From an uncultured Fibrobacter sp. (GTDB lineage: Bacteria > Fibrobacterota > Fibrobacteria > Fibrobacterales > Fibrobacteraceae): DNA of 38,341 bases. Of this stretch, positions 16,745 through 25,559 are shown piece by piece (positions within the stretch are counted from its first letter, which is position 1; each line of letters opens with the position of its first letter). The notes beneath the pieces are model-generated. The model did not search any database and was not told the DNA's origin. It saw only the letters and a program-made list of their open reading frames with translations. The DNA is taken from NCBI GenBank assembly GCA_946413655.1, contig CAMKLO010000004.1, positions 1 to 38,341 of the forward strand, written 5' to 3'. A program made the position numbers and the translations under genes.

Positions 16745-18607
16745 ATGTCTAAGTTCGGCTTGAAACAGCATATTTCAATCGCTGTTGCGGCGTTCTCGCT
16801 AGCTTCGTCTGCATTTGCGGCGACGGCCTATATCAACCAGGTCGGCTACCGCACGACGGACCCGAAGGAATTTACATTGTTTGAGGGCTCGGGCGATGTC
16901 GAGATTGTCGATGCAACCGGAAAGAGCGTTCTCACGGTGACGCCGAAGGCTGCATCCGAATGGAAACCGAGTGGACAGACCGTTCAGCTTGTCGATTTTT
17001 CGGCGGTAACAGCTCCCGGTACTTACAGCATCAAGCAGGGCGGTCAGGTTCTGCGTAACGACCTGAAAATTGCGGACAAGCCGTTTGAAGATGTCGCCAA
17101 GGCCGCTTTGAAGTGGTACTACTATCAGCGTGCCTCGATAGCTTTGGAAGAACAGTATGCGGGTCAGTGGGCACGAGCTGCGGGACACACGAACGAAACG
17201 GTAGATTTTCATAAATCTACGGGGGCAACGGGAACGATGACGTCAAGCAAGGGCTGGTACGATGCGGGTGACTTTGGTCGCTATATCGTGAATTCCGGCA
17301 TTACCACTTACACGCTCATTTCGCTCTACGAACATTTCCCGGATTACTTCAAGACGCTCAAGTGGAACATCCCTGCCGAAGGAAATTTGCCGGATTTGCT
17401 CGCTGAAATCAAGTGGAACTTGGACTGGATGCTCACCATGCAGGCCGAAGATGGCATGGTTTATCATAAGTTGACAACGCTCCAGTTTCCAGGCGATATA
17501 ATGCCTGCGGACGATAAAGCTAAGCTTTATGTTGTCGGAAAAGGCTCTGCGGCTACACTTGATTTTGCCGGTGTAATGGCTGCTGCTTATCGTGTGTATA
17601 AGCCTTTTGATGAAGCGTATGCGAACAAGTGTCTTGAAGCCGCCAAGAAGGCTTACGCTTGGGGTGCAGCAAATCCTAATATGATGTTCAACAATCCGAG
17701 AGATGTGGGCTCGGGCACGTATAGTGATGGTAAGTTGGATGATGAAATGATGTTCGCCCGTATGGAACTCTTCATCTCTACGGGAGAAGAATCTTACAAG
17801 CCGACTCTTAATGGAAACGAAATGAGTATTGTTCCCTCATGGCCGGAAATGTATGGCTTGGCGGTGTATGGTGCTGCTAGCCATCCGAAAGAGACTGGTG
17901 CGGAAGCGGCTACAGCAAAGACGATGCTTACGGATTTCGCCAATGAATTTGCTTATGGTGCGACAAAGGGCTTCGGAGTCGTGATGTCGAACGAAGACTT
18001 TGTCTGGGGTTCGAACTCTGTTGCGGGAAACCAGGGCGTGTTCCTTCTTCATGCTTATTACGTGACGGGAGAACAGAAATATTATGAAGCGGCCAAGAAA
18101 GTTCTGGATTATTTGCTCGGCAAGAACCCGCTCGATATGTCCTTTGTTACGGGATTTGGTACAAAGTCTCCGATGCTGCCGCACCATCGCCCAAGTACGG
18201 CTGATGGTGTTGAACCGCCTGTCCCAGGAATGCTCGTAGGTGGACCTCAGCCGGGTGGCGAAGATATCGGAAGAGAAACTTGGATGTGCAAGGATTACAG
18301 AACGGGTAAGACTAATGCAACTTCTTATATCGATGATCGTTGCAGCTATGCGACAAACGAAGTGGCTATCAACTGGAATGCTCCGCTTGCATACCTCGCT
18401 GGCGCACTTGAAGCCTTGAATGCCGGCTATGCCCCGTCATTTGCTGTCGACGGCGTGGCCAAGGGTGGAACCTCGGCACTCAAGCCGTTCTCTTCTAGAA
18501 CGCCTGTAAGCACAAACAAGGCCGTCCGCCTCCGCTTTGCAGACCAAAAAGTGTTCGTCGAGAAGAACGGTAAGCGCTTTGACTTGAAAGGTCACCGCAT
18601 CAAATAG
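16745..18607 (+). CDS. Glycoside hydrolase family 9 endoglucanase (copy 1)
   Basis: The 620-residue product has a signal peptide cut near residue 25 (ASSAFA), an N-terminal Ig-like domain beginning AYINQVGYR as in CelD-type GH9 enzymes, and a catalytic domain with KGWYDAGDFGRYIVNSG (DAGD about 173-176, nucleophile region), LPHHRPS (about 480) and CSYATNEVAINWNAP, whose Glu (about 540) is the expected acid. These enzymes cut beta-1,4-glucan. The last 25 residues (FADQKVFVEKNGKRF...HRIK) form a basic tail shared with the next gene, probably for export or anchoring. It lacks the poly-serine linker of copy 2. AAGGAG at 16731-16736 supports the ATG at 16745; the GTG at 16736 is within that site. 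Confidence 0.95.
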   Translation: MSKFGLKQHISIAVAAFSLASSAFAATAYINQVGYRTTDPKEFTLFEGSGDVEIVDATGKSVLTVTPKAASEWKPSGQTVQLVDFSAVTAPGTYSIKQGGQVLRNDLKIADKPFEDVAKAALKWYYYQRASIALEEQYAGQWARAAGHTNETVDFHKSTGATGTMTSSKGWYDAGDFGRYIVNSGITTYTLISLYEHFPDYFKTLKWNIPAEGNLPDLLAEIKWNLDWMLTMQAEDGMVYHKLTTLQFPGDIMPADDKAKLYVVGKGSAATLDFAGVMAAAYRVYKPFDEAYANKCLEAAKKAYAWGAANPNMMFNNPRDVGSGTYSDGKLDDEMMFARMELFISTGEESYKPTLNGNEMSIVPSWPEMYGLAVYGAASHPKETGAEAATAKTMLTDFANEFAYGATKGFGVVMSNEDFVWGSNSVAGNQGVFLLHAYYVTGEQKYYEAAKKVLDYLLGKNPLDMSFVTGFGTKSPMLPHHRPSTADGVEPPVPGMLVGGPQPGGEDIGRETWMCKDYRTGKTNATSYIDDRCSYATNEVAINWNAPLAYLAGALEALNAGYAPSFAVDGVAKGGTSALKPFSSRTPVSTNKAVRLRFADQKVFVEKNGKRFDLKGHRIK

Positions 18608-18636
18608 AACTAATAATCACACCTACCTAAAAAATC

Positions 18637-18655
18637 CATATTCATAGAATGCAAA
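18637..18655 (+). repeat. 19-bp conserved sequence downstream of GH9 copy 1
   Basis: CATATTCATAGAATGCAAA occurs here and identically at 20911-20929, after GH9 copy 2. In both places it leads into a CGGCG terminator stem, so the 3' flank was duplicated with the gene or is conserved for mRNA 3' end formation. Confidence 0.85.
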
Positions 18656-18682
18656 CGGCGCCCTGTCTGGGACGCCGTTTTC
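18653..18682 (+). terminator. Terminator after GH9 copy 1
   Basis: AAACGGCGCCC pairs with GGGACGCCGTTT across a short TGTCT loop, with small internal mismatches. The stem ends in TTTT followed by CC, so the T tract is short. Confidence 0.7.
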
Positions 18683-18839
18683 CGTAGCATTGGTTCATCT
18701 TGAGTGCCGGAATCGGTTCCTTTGCTAAAACACTTGCTACAGTTTTCTGCGAAATAACGCAACAACGGGTGGGATAATCATCAAAACGGCTCTATATTAT
18801 ATGCGCTAGATAATAGCCAATTTTAGTGCGAGGATGTTT

Positions 18840-20903
18840 GTGAAAAATCATGCTTTAAAGCCTGTGGTGCTAGCCACGTTCGTTGTCTCTCAAGCGTTTG
18901 CGGCGACCGCCTACATCAATCAAATCGGTTACCGTCCGGGCGATTTCAAGGAACTCGCTCTTGTCGATGCGAACGGCAATGTGGATTTCGTAAATTCCGC
19001 AGGTCAAGTTGTGCTTTCCGTCACACCGAAGGCTGCTTCCTTTTGGGATGCTAGCGGCCAGAATGTCCAGCTCGTCGATTTCTCTAAACTTTCCGAAGCG
19101 GGCAAGTACAGTATCAAGGTTGGCGGCAATGTGCTCCGCACCGATCTCGTGGTGAAATCCCAAACGTACGAAGAAATTTTCAAGGCGGCCATCAAGTGGT
19201 TCTATTACCAGCGTGCGTCTATGACTTTGGAACAGCAGTATGCGGGCAAGTGGAGCCGTGCTGCGGGCCATACGAATGCGACTGTTGAACTTCACAATTC
19301 CACGGGCGCTTCGGGCACAATCAATTCAAGCAAGGGCTGGTACGATGCAGGCGACTATGGCCGCTATATCGTAAACTCTGGCATCACGACATACACGCTC
19401 CTTTCGCTGTATGAACATTTCCCGGCGTATTTTAAGACGCTCAAGTGGAACATCCCCGCCGAAGGCTCGCTCCCGGATTTGCTTGCCGAAATCAAGTGGA
19501 ATCTCGATTGGATGCTCACCATGCAGGCTAGCGATGGCGGCGTTTATCACAAACTCACTTCTCTCGGTTTCCCGGGCGATGTGATGCCGGCGCAGGATAA
19601 TTCCAAGCTTTATGTTATCGGTAAAAGTACGGCGGCCACTTTTGACTTTGCCGCAATAATGGCGATGGCGTCTCGTATCTATAAACCGTTTGATGCAACT
19701 TATGCAACCAAGTGCCTCGATGCAGCCAAGAAGGCTTTTGCTTGGGGACAACAGCATCCGAACCAGAATTTTACGGCGAACCCAAGTGGCGTTTCGACTG
19801 GTACGTACGAAGATTCGACACCGAATGACGAAAAAGTTTTAGCCGGTACGGAACTGTTCATTACGACTGGCGATGCTTCGTATAAGCAGTCGGGCTCGAC
19901 GGAATACATTTCGTACTGGGGCGACGTTATGGGACTTGCAACATACGAAAAGGCAACGCACCAGACGCAGTTCGGTGGCGACGCGAACGAAGCCAAACAG
20001 AAAATTTTAGGTACGGCAAATGAGTTCGCCAACCGTGCAGAAAAAGGTTTTGGCGTTGTCATGGCAAAGGATGACTTTGTATGGGGCTCCAACGCAGTCG
20101 CATCTAACCAGGGCGTATGGCTTTTGCATGCCTATTACCTCACTGGTGAACAGAAATATTACAAGGCTGCGGTCAAGGTTCTCGATTACCTGCTCGGCAA
20201 GAACCCGCTCGATATGTCGTTTGTAACCGGTTACGGCTCGAAATATGCGAAACACCCGCATCATCGCCCGAGTACATCGGATAACGTAGAAGAGCCGATT
20301 CCGGGAATGCTTGTGGGTGGTCCGCAGCCGGGTGGCGAAGATGTTGGCCCCAAGGCGGAATGGAAGTGCGATGACTACAGAACGGGGCAGGCGGCAACTG
20401 CCTACACCGACCAGCAGTGCAGTTATGCCACAAACGAAGTCGCCATCAACTGGAACGCACCTCTCGCTTATCTTGCGGGCGCCATTGAAGCGCTCAATGC
20501 TGGCCACGCTCCTGAATTTGCGGTTTCCGGCGTTGCCAAAAAGGATGCTCCTTCATCCAGTTCTTCCGAACAAAAGAGCAGTTCCTCGGTGGCTTCGAGT
20601 TCGTCTTCCGTAAATTCCTCCAGCTCGTCGGTTGTGTCGAGTTCTTCTGTAGCTTCGAGTTCCGCGACGGCGCCGTCTTCATCGAGCGTTTCGCAGAGTT
20701 CATCGTCTGCAAAGCAGGGCGTGTCTTCAAGTTCCTCTGCAACCGCCGTTTCTTCCAGTTCGCAGGCTTCGGACGCCATTCGCATAGTACCGATTGATCG
20801 CAATGGCCAAGGCAATCAGCCACGTCTGCGCTTCGATGACCAGAAACTCTTCATCGAAAAGAACGGCAAGCGCTTTGATTTGAAAGGCCATAGAATCAAG
20901 TAA
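18840..20903 (+). CDS. Glycoside hydrolase family 9 endoglucanase (copy 2, with Ser-rich linker)
   Basis: The 687-residue product is a close paralogue of the preceding gene: signal peptide (FVVSQAFA, cut near 21), Ig-like domain starting AYINQIGYR, catalytic DAGD at about 169-172, HHRPS near 474 and NEVAINWNAP with the acid Glu near 533. Unlike copy 1, a poly-serine linker (about 571-644) separates the catalytic domain from the basic tail, which is nearly identical (IEKNGKRFDLKGHRIK). It should act on cellulose or mixed-linkage glucan outside the cell. I chose the GTG at 18840, 6 nt after GAGG; the ATG at 18834 abuts the site. Copy 1 ends in a terminator, so it probably has its own promoter in 18683-18830. 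Confidence 0.95.
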   Translation: MKNHALKPVVLATFVVSQAFAATAYINQIGYRPGDFKELALVDANGNVDFVNSAGQVVLSVTPKAASFWDASGQNVQLVDFSKLSEAGKYSIKVGGNVLRTDLVVKSQTYEEIFKAAIKWFYYQRASMTLEQQYAGKWSRAAGHTNATVELHNSTGASGTINSSKGWYDAGDYGRYIVNSGITTYTLLSLYEHFPAYFKTLKWNIPAEGSLPDLLAEIKWNLDWMLTMQASDGGVYHKLTSLGFPGDVMPAQDNSKLYVIGKSTAATFDFAAIMAMASRIYKPFDATYATKCLDAAKKAFAWGQQHPNQNFTANPSGVSTGTYEDSTPNDEKVLAGTELFITTGDASYKQSGSTEYISYWGDVMGLATYEKATHQTQFGGDANEAKQKILGTANEFANRAEKGFGVVMAKDDFVWGSNAVASNQGVWLLHAYYLTGEQKYYKAAVKVLDYLLGKNPLDMSFVTGYGSKYAKHPHHRPSTSDNVEEPIPGMLVGGPQPGGEDVGPKAEWKCDDYRTGQAATAYTDQQCSYATNEVAINWNAPLAYLAGAIEALNAGHAPEFAVSGVAKKDAPSSSSSEQKSSSSVASSSSSVNSSSSSVVSSSSVASSSATAPSSSSVSQSSSSAKQGVSSSSSATAVSSSSQASDAIRIVPIDRNGQGNQPRLRFDDQKLFIEKNGKRFDLKGHRIK

Positions 20904-20910
20904 GTTTTCT

Positions 20911-20929
20911 CATATTCATAGAATGCAAA
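20911..20929 (+). repeat. 19-bp conserved sequence downstream of GH9 copy 2
   Basis: This is identical to 18637-18655 and again immediately precedes a CGGCG terminator stem. Confidence 0.85.
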
Positions 20930-20930
20930 G

Positions 20931-20967
20931 CGGCGTTTCCATTTTGAAATTGGGAGCGCCGTTTTTT
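20931..20967 (+). terminator. Terminator after GH9 copy 2
   Basis: CGGCGTTTCC (20931-20940) pairs imperfectly with GGGAGCGCCG (20952-20961) and is followed by six T residues (20962-20967). It lies 14 bp before rseP. Confidence 0.75.
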
Positions 20968-20981
20968 ACTAAATTAGTTGT

Positions 20982-22364
20982 ATGATGTCGAGTGTATTGA
21001 ACAATTTGTTGATGTTTGTTCTTGGCCTGTTGGCCTTGAGTTTCCTTGTCACGATTCATGAACTTGGCCATTTTTTGGTCGCCAAATGGAATAAGGTTAA
21101 GGTCAATACTTTCTCGGTCGGCTTTGGCAAGAAACTTTTTCGCTTTAAGAAAGGGGAGACGGAATACTGCATTTCGGCAATTCCCTTTGGCGGTTATGTG
21201 GCTATGGCCGGCGAAAATCCTGACAGCATCGAAGAAGGCGCAACTCCAAGCGAAAATGATTTTTTGGGAAAGTCTGTGGGGGCTCGTGCCGCGATTGCAT
21301 TTGCAGGGCCGTTCGTGAATATTGCTTTTGCCTTTATCCTCTTGATTTTCCTTTACATGGTCGGCGTTCAGGAACCTGACAGCAAGAACCTCATTATTGG
21401 GTTTGTTGCAAAGAATTCTTCTGCAGAAATTGCGGGGATCCAGCCGGGCGATACGATTACAGCGATAAACGGCAAGGCGACTCAAGGCTGGGACGATTTC
21501 CGCGAACAGATTGGCGTAAGTCTCGGTGCGGACGTGACGCTTGAAGTGCATCGCGGTGGCGAACCTCTCGCTATCAAGGTTATCCCGCAAGAACTTGTGA
21601 TTCCTGCAGCGGATTCGACATCGGAACCTATCAAGATGGGCATCGGCGATATCGGTATTTATCCGCGCAACCGTGTCATCGTGCGTTTGCCGCCAAAAGA
21701 AGGCTCCGCGGCCGAAAAAGCGGGAATCATGCGCGGCGATACCATCTTCGAAATCAACGGTGAACATATTTCCCGATACGAAGACGTTGTACGCCTTATC
21801 GACGGTTCCAAGGGTGCCGAAGTTAACGTGACGCTAAAACGTGATGGTAAAAGCGTTAACGTAAAAATGACTCCTGCCTACAGCGAGGAATTCGACCGTT
21901 ACATTGTCGGAATCCAGATGGGCTACGTGATGTTCAGCGAAACGCATCTTGTGCGTCGTGGCCCGATCGAAGCGTTCGAAAAGACGTGCGCAACCAGCTG
22001 GAAAATGACGACGAGCATTTTCCGCTACTTCCAGCGTTTGTTCAAGGGACAGGTCAAGGTTGAAGCGTTCTCCGGTCCGGTTTCTATTGTCGCTGTCATG
22101 GGTAACGTGTGGATGAGCGGTTTCCAGGATTTCTTGATGCTGCTCGCTCTCATCAGCATTAACTTGGGCGTAATGAACCTCTTGCCGCTCGCGATTACCG
22201 ACGGCGGCCTCCTCATGTTCCTTGCGATTGAAAAAGTGCGCGGCAAGCCTTTGAGCTTAAAAACGCAAACGGTTATCCAAAACGTCGCAGCCGCATTTTT
22301 CATCAGCTTCTTCGTGTTCATCACCGTACTCGATTTCGGCAAACTTTCGTTGTTCTTGAAGTGA
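20982..22364 (+). CDS. rseP: RseP-type site-2 intramembrane metalloprotease
   Basis: The 460-residue product has HELGH at residues 26-30 in the first membrane helix (zinc ligands), FGGYVAMAGE, two PDZ domains (about 140-210 and 225-300, with GIQPGDTI and GIMRGDTI), and the third-ligand motif in the last part (NLLPLAITDGG; most family members have LDGG). It cleaves membrane-spanning anti-sigma factors or signal-peptide remnants. In many bacteria rseP follows dxr directly; here an 8.3-kb accessory block separates them. No strong Shine-Dalgarno site precedes the tandem ATGATG start. The stop codon lies inside a TGACAGC/GCTGTCA hairpin. Confidence 0.94.
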   Translation: MMSSVLNNLLMFVLGLLALSFLVTIHELGHFLVAKWNKVKVNTFSVGFGKKLFRFKKGETEYCISAIPFGGYVAMAGENPDSIEEGATPSENDFLGKSVGARAAIAFAGPFVNIAFAFILLIFLYMVGVQEPDSKNLIIGFVAKNSSAEIAGIQPGDTITAINGKATQGWDDFREQIGVSLGADVTLEVHRGGEPLAIKVIPQELVIPAADSTSEPIKMGIGDIGIYPRNRVIVRLPPKEGSAAEKAGIMRGDTIFEINGEHISRYEDVVRLIDGSKGAEVNVTLKRDGKSVNVKMTPAYSEEFDRYIVGIQMGYVMFSETHLVRRGPIEAFEKTCATSWKMTTSIFRYFQRLFKGQVKVEAFSGPVSIVAVMGNVWMSGFQDFLMLLALISINLGVMNLLPLAITDGGLLMFLAIEKVRGKPLSLKTQTVIQNVAAAFFISFFVFITVLDFGKLSLFLK

Positions 22365-22373
22365 CAGCGAAGC

Positions 22374-22480
22374 TGTCATCCTGAACCCTTCGACAGGTCT
22401 GTTGTCATCCTGAGCGAAGTGCGTAGCACGGAGTCGAAGGATCCAGTGCAGTTATTGAACGCGTAGCGTGCGAAGGATCT
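22374..22480. repeat. Cluster of dispersed intergenic repeat units between rseP and the MATE gene
   Basis: Partial and complete units follow one another: GTCATCCTGAAC (22375-22386), GTCATCCTGAGCGAAGTGC...GAAGGATCCAGT (about 22404-22447), and a final GCGTAGCG...GAAGGATCT ending near 22480. They fill the gap between two converging genes and may serve as bidirectional transcript ends. Confidence 0.75.
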
Positions 22481-23819
22481 ATTTTAGCCGCTTAATATTG
22501 TAAAAATAGATTCCCATGATGACCGAAATCGTGAGAATCCAGCTTATGGGATAAACTACCATCAGCGAGGCGAACGAGTTGTATTTGGGGAACACGAAAA
22601 TTACCCAAAGAATGCGGATGCCGCAGACTCCTACCATACAGGTGAGCGCCGGTGCCAAGGATTTGCCCATTCCAGAAAGTGCGCCCGAAAATATATCCAA
22701 GAAAACATTAATTACTAGAAGCCCCACCACAACGTACATGCGGATAGATGCGATTTCAATGATTTCGGTATTGGATGTGAATACGCTCAGCATGGGCCTT
22801 GCGAAAATACAGCATAACGCGCTTAACATAATGGTGGACGAACACCCGAGCAGAAGCGTCCAGCGGACCGTGCGGCGGCAACGTTCCATGTTCTTTGCGC
22901 CGAAGTTTTGTCCCACGAAAGTCACGCAAGCCTGCGAAAACGAATTCAGCCAGTAATATACCACGAATTCGTAATTGAGGGCGATGGACGAAGCTGCCAC
23001 CGTAGCGGAACCGAGGCTGTTGATGGCCGATTGCAAACAGACGTTACTGAATGAGAATACAACGCCGCGAAGCCCCGTCGGTAGCCCCACGCGCAATATG
23101 CGGCTCAAGAAAAGAGGCGTCACGCGCAACTTCCAGAATTCCAGCTTGAAGGGGCCCACTTCATGTAAGAGCATGTAGAACAAGGTAATTCCGCTGATGA
23201 CGTTGGCGATGACCGTCGCAATGGCCACGCCCGATACGCCCATGTCAAAACCCGCCACCAGAATCAGGTTCAACACCACGTTTACGGCACCCGCCACCAT
23301 GAGTACGTAAAGCGGCCGCTTTGTGTCGCCCTTGCTGCGCAGGATAGCGGAGACAAAGTTGTAGATCATCACGAAGGGCATCCCGGCAAAGTAGATTTGC
23401 AGGTAGAGCACCGCCATGTCCAAAACATCTTCCGGCGTCGAAATTAGTTCGAGAATCGGCCTTGCAAAAAAGATTCCCACGAACGAGAGGAATATCCCGC
23501 TGAAGAACGCCACCATCACCGACGTATGGACGCTGCGGGTCACGGAGCGGTAGCTGCGTGCACCGATGGAGTTGGCCACCACCACGTTCGCGCCCACGGA
23601 AATCCCGACGAACAGGTTGATGAGCATGTTAATGACGAACGTGTTCGCGCCCACGGCCGCCAAAGCCTTGTCGCCCGCGAACTGCCCCACCACGGCGACA
23701 TCCGCCAGGTTGAACATCTGCTGGAAAATGCTGCTCAAGGCAATAGGGATGGCGAACCTCAGGATTTTTCTCCCGAGGGGCCCGTTCAGCATATCGATGT
23801 TCGTCTTTGATGCCGCCAT
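22479..23819 (-). CDS. MATE family efflux transporter
   Basis: The 446-residue protein has the MATE length and about 12 membrane helices. The start NGPLGRKILRFAIPIALSS, followed by FNLADVAVVGQFAGDKALAAVGA, is typical of the family, and the second half repeats the pattern (LRVGLPTGLRG, YWLNSFSQACVTFVGQNFGAKN). It probably exports drugs or metabolites by Na+ or H+ antiport; the substrate cannot be told. An AAGGT site lies before the ATG. It is transcribed towards rseP, and its stop falls next to a cluster of dispersed repeats. Downstream genes on its strand are absent, so it is monocistronic. Confidence 0.92.
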   Translation of the reverse strand: MAASKTNIDMLNGPLGRKILRFAIPIALSSIFQQMFNLADVAVVGQFAGDKALAAVGANTFVINMLINLFVGISVGANVVVANSIGARSYRSVTRSVHTSVMVAFFSGIFLSFVGIFFARPILELISTPEDVLDMAVLYLQIYFAGMPFVMIYNFVSAILRSKGDTKRPLYVLMVAGAVNVVLNLILVAGFDMGVSGVAIATVIANVISGITLFYMLLHEVGPFKLEFWKLRVTPLFLSRILRVGLPTGLRGVVFSFSNVCLQSAINSLGSATVAASSIALNYEFVVYYWLNSFSQACVTFVGQNFGAKNMERCRRTVRWTLLLGCSSTIMLSALCCIFARPMLSVFTSNTEIIEIASIRMYVVVGLLVINVFLDIFSGALSGMGKSLAPALTCMVGVCGIRILWVIFVFPKYNSFASLMVVYPISWILTISVIMGIYFYNIKRLK

Positions 23820-23885
23820 GCAGTACCTTGAAAACGGGCGTAAATTTAGTTTTTAAATTGCGGGGACAGAAAGGACGGTGCTTCA

Positions 23886-24021
23886 ATGAACTCTATTATC
23901 ATTTACGGTAGCCGATTGTGAAGGGGCTCGTGAAGGTGCTGGCGTTGAACGCTACATTCTCGTAAGCGAATACGGCAAGAACGGCGCCGATGCCGAAATT
24001 GTCGTCTTCAAGAAACGGTAA
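23886..24021 (+). pseudogene. Possible gene remnant
   Basis: A short start (MNSIIIYGSRL at 23886) stops at once. In another frame 23890-24021 is open and ends in a protein-like tail (ADCEGAREGAGVE, YILVSEYGKNGADAEIVVF, KKR, TAA at 24019-24021). The codon use of the tail resembles neighbouring genes. This could be the two ends of a gene with its middle deleted, or chance. The family is not recognised. Confidence 0.3.
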
Positions 24022-24036
24022 TGGGTTTTGTCGTTA

Positions 24037-25458
24037 TCATTCAGACTTGTTTTTCTGTGGACTTCGGGGCTTTAAAATCTTCTTTAGATCGTAGGGCTCC
24101 CGGCACTCATTGATATCTTCGAGTTTTCCTTTCGAAAAGACAATCCGTTTGCTCAAGGCGGGGAGCCCCCGGCGCAGTGCGAAATTCACATCGTCGTTTT
24201 GGAATGTTATGGACGAAATGCTGCCTGCGTCATACTCCAGTTCGTAACTTCTCACTTTTCCCCGAGCGACCGATTTTAACGGGAAGAAGATGAAAGGCAG
24301 TAATCTTTCGTACGCTTCTTCGTATTCCTCGGTGGCCGTGAGTTTCCCGTTATCGTCATAGGATTTTCTCGCTACGTATGAATTTGCGTCGTTGCGTATT
24401 CCAGGCAAAAAGGTGCTTTCGTAAAAAGAAGAATCGAGTACTTCGTCGCCCGCGGAATTGAACAGCCTGATGCGAGAATGCTTCGAATCGTAAAACTTGA
24501 TATGGCTGGATTCTTCCTTGACAATTTTTTCGTCTTGGTAGTAGCTCGTTATTTTGTTTTCTTCGAAATTATTTCCGTATAGAACCGTTTTCCGACTGCC
24601 GTCTTTTTCGAGATTTCTCTTGTAAAAACCAAGCTTCGTTCCCGACTCGTCATAAATTTTTACGTCGAGATTCGCGGTGTCGTTCGTGGAATGTTCGTAG
24701 CGGAATTTCTTGCCGTCAAAACTTGCTTCGACGAGCCGTCCCAAGTTGTCGTAAAGTTGTGTTTCTGGAATGAATTCGTCTTGCACCCATAAATCTACGC
24801 CTTCAAAATAAGTTTCTCTCGTTTTTGAAAACATCTTTGCAATCTTTCCGGTTGCAGGATTCAATTCTATCCTTTCTACGCTGATGGTGTCGTCGCAGAT
24901 CCCGTTGTTCAGTCTACAATTGATGCATTCCGTTACCATGCCGTTTTTGCGCTTCCCGATATATCGGCGCGTTTCGTTGCTCGGTATGTTGGCGATTTTC
25001 GTAATGATTATGGAATCCACATCGTCCACTTCGATGAGTTTTGAAGTGTAATAGCAGCTATCCTCTTTCCTGTATTCGGCGGTGATGGTGCCTGCGCCCC
25101 ACTTAGAACGCTCTTCGCCTTTTAGAGAGTCTTTTGCGTAGCGGGCGCCTAATTCATAGCCGTCCTGTTTCCCGAATTCATCATGTGTCCCGTAATACAC
25201 GTCTGCAACAGAGCCGGTTTGCAAATAGTCACTTGGTCCAAAAGGTTCTGAATTTAGAGACCTTGGCATTGGTTTGCATTGGATGGCTTTGTCCCACTCC
25301 ACGGAATATGTGAAAATGCTCAAGGCCGTTTTGGAAAATGCTAGGCTATCTGCTAGACTGTCGTCTTCGTCCAAGGAAATCGCACGATGGGCATGATAAC
25401 CATAGAATGCTGCAATAAGCAGTAGCGGGATGGCGATGATAATCAGGATTTTTTTCAT
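24037..25458 (-). CDS. Membrane-anchored protein of unknown function with YD-like repeats
   Basis: The 473-residue product has an N-terminal hydrophobic anchor (ILIIIAIPLLLIAAFYGYHA) and a large extracytoplasmic part. Short segments such as LYDNLGRLVEASFDG, IYDESGTKLGFYK and SYDDNGKLTATEEYEE resemble the beta-strand repeats of YD/RHS or MORN-like proteins, and there are four paired-looking cysteines around 177-188 (CINCRLNNGIC). I do not recognise the family. There is no Shine-Dalgarno site before the ATG. It is divergent from the methyltransferase gene and stands alone on its strand. It could be an envelope protein or a toxin-like wall protein; no function is claimed. Confidence 0.8.
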   Translation of the reverse strand: MKKILIIIAIPLLLIAAFYGYHAHRAISLDEDDSLADSLAFSKTALSIFTYSVEWDKAIQCKPMPRSLNSEPFGPSDYLQTGSVADVYYGTHDEFGKQDGYELGARYAKDSLKGEERSKWGAGTITAEYRKEDSCYYTSKLIEVDDVDSIIITKIANIPSNETRRYIGKRKNGMVTECINCRLNNGICDDTISVERIELNPATGKIAKMFSKTRETYFEGVDLWVQDEFIPETQLYDNLGRLVEASFDGKKFRYEHSTNDTANLDVKIYDESGTKLGFYKRNLEKDGSRKTVLYGNNFEENKITSYYQDEKIVKEESSHIKFYDSKHSRIRLFNSAGDEVLDSSFYESTFLPGIRNDANSYVARKSYDDNGKLTATEEYEEAYERLLPFIFFPLKSVARGKVRSYELEYDAGSISSITFQNDDVNFALRRGLPALSKRIVFSKGKLEDINECREPYDLKKILKPRSPQKNKSE

Positions 25459-25559
25459 GACGTTTTTAAATATAAGTTATTTTTGATGCCGTTGATAATT
25501 TGCAATATTGTTTAAATTTTAAAAAGAAATGGTTGTTTTATAGAAACAGGAGGATAAAC

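Noticed and set aside
20468..20815. Acidic open frame on the minus strand
   Set aside because: It mirrors the poly-serine linker of GH9 copy 2 and has no start signal.
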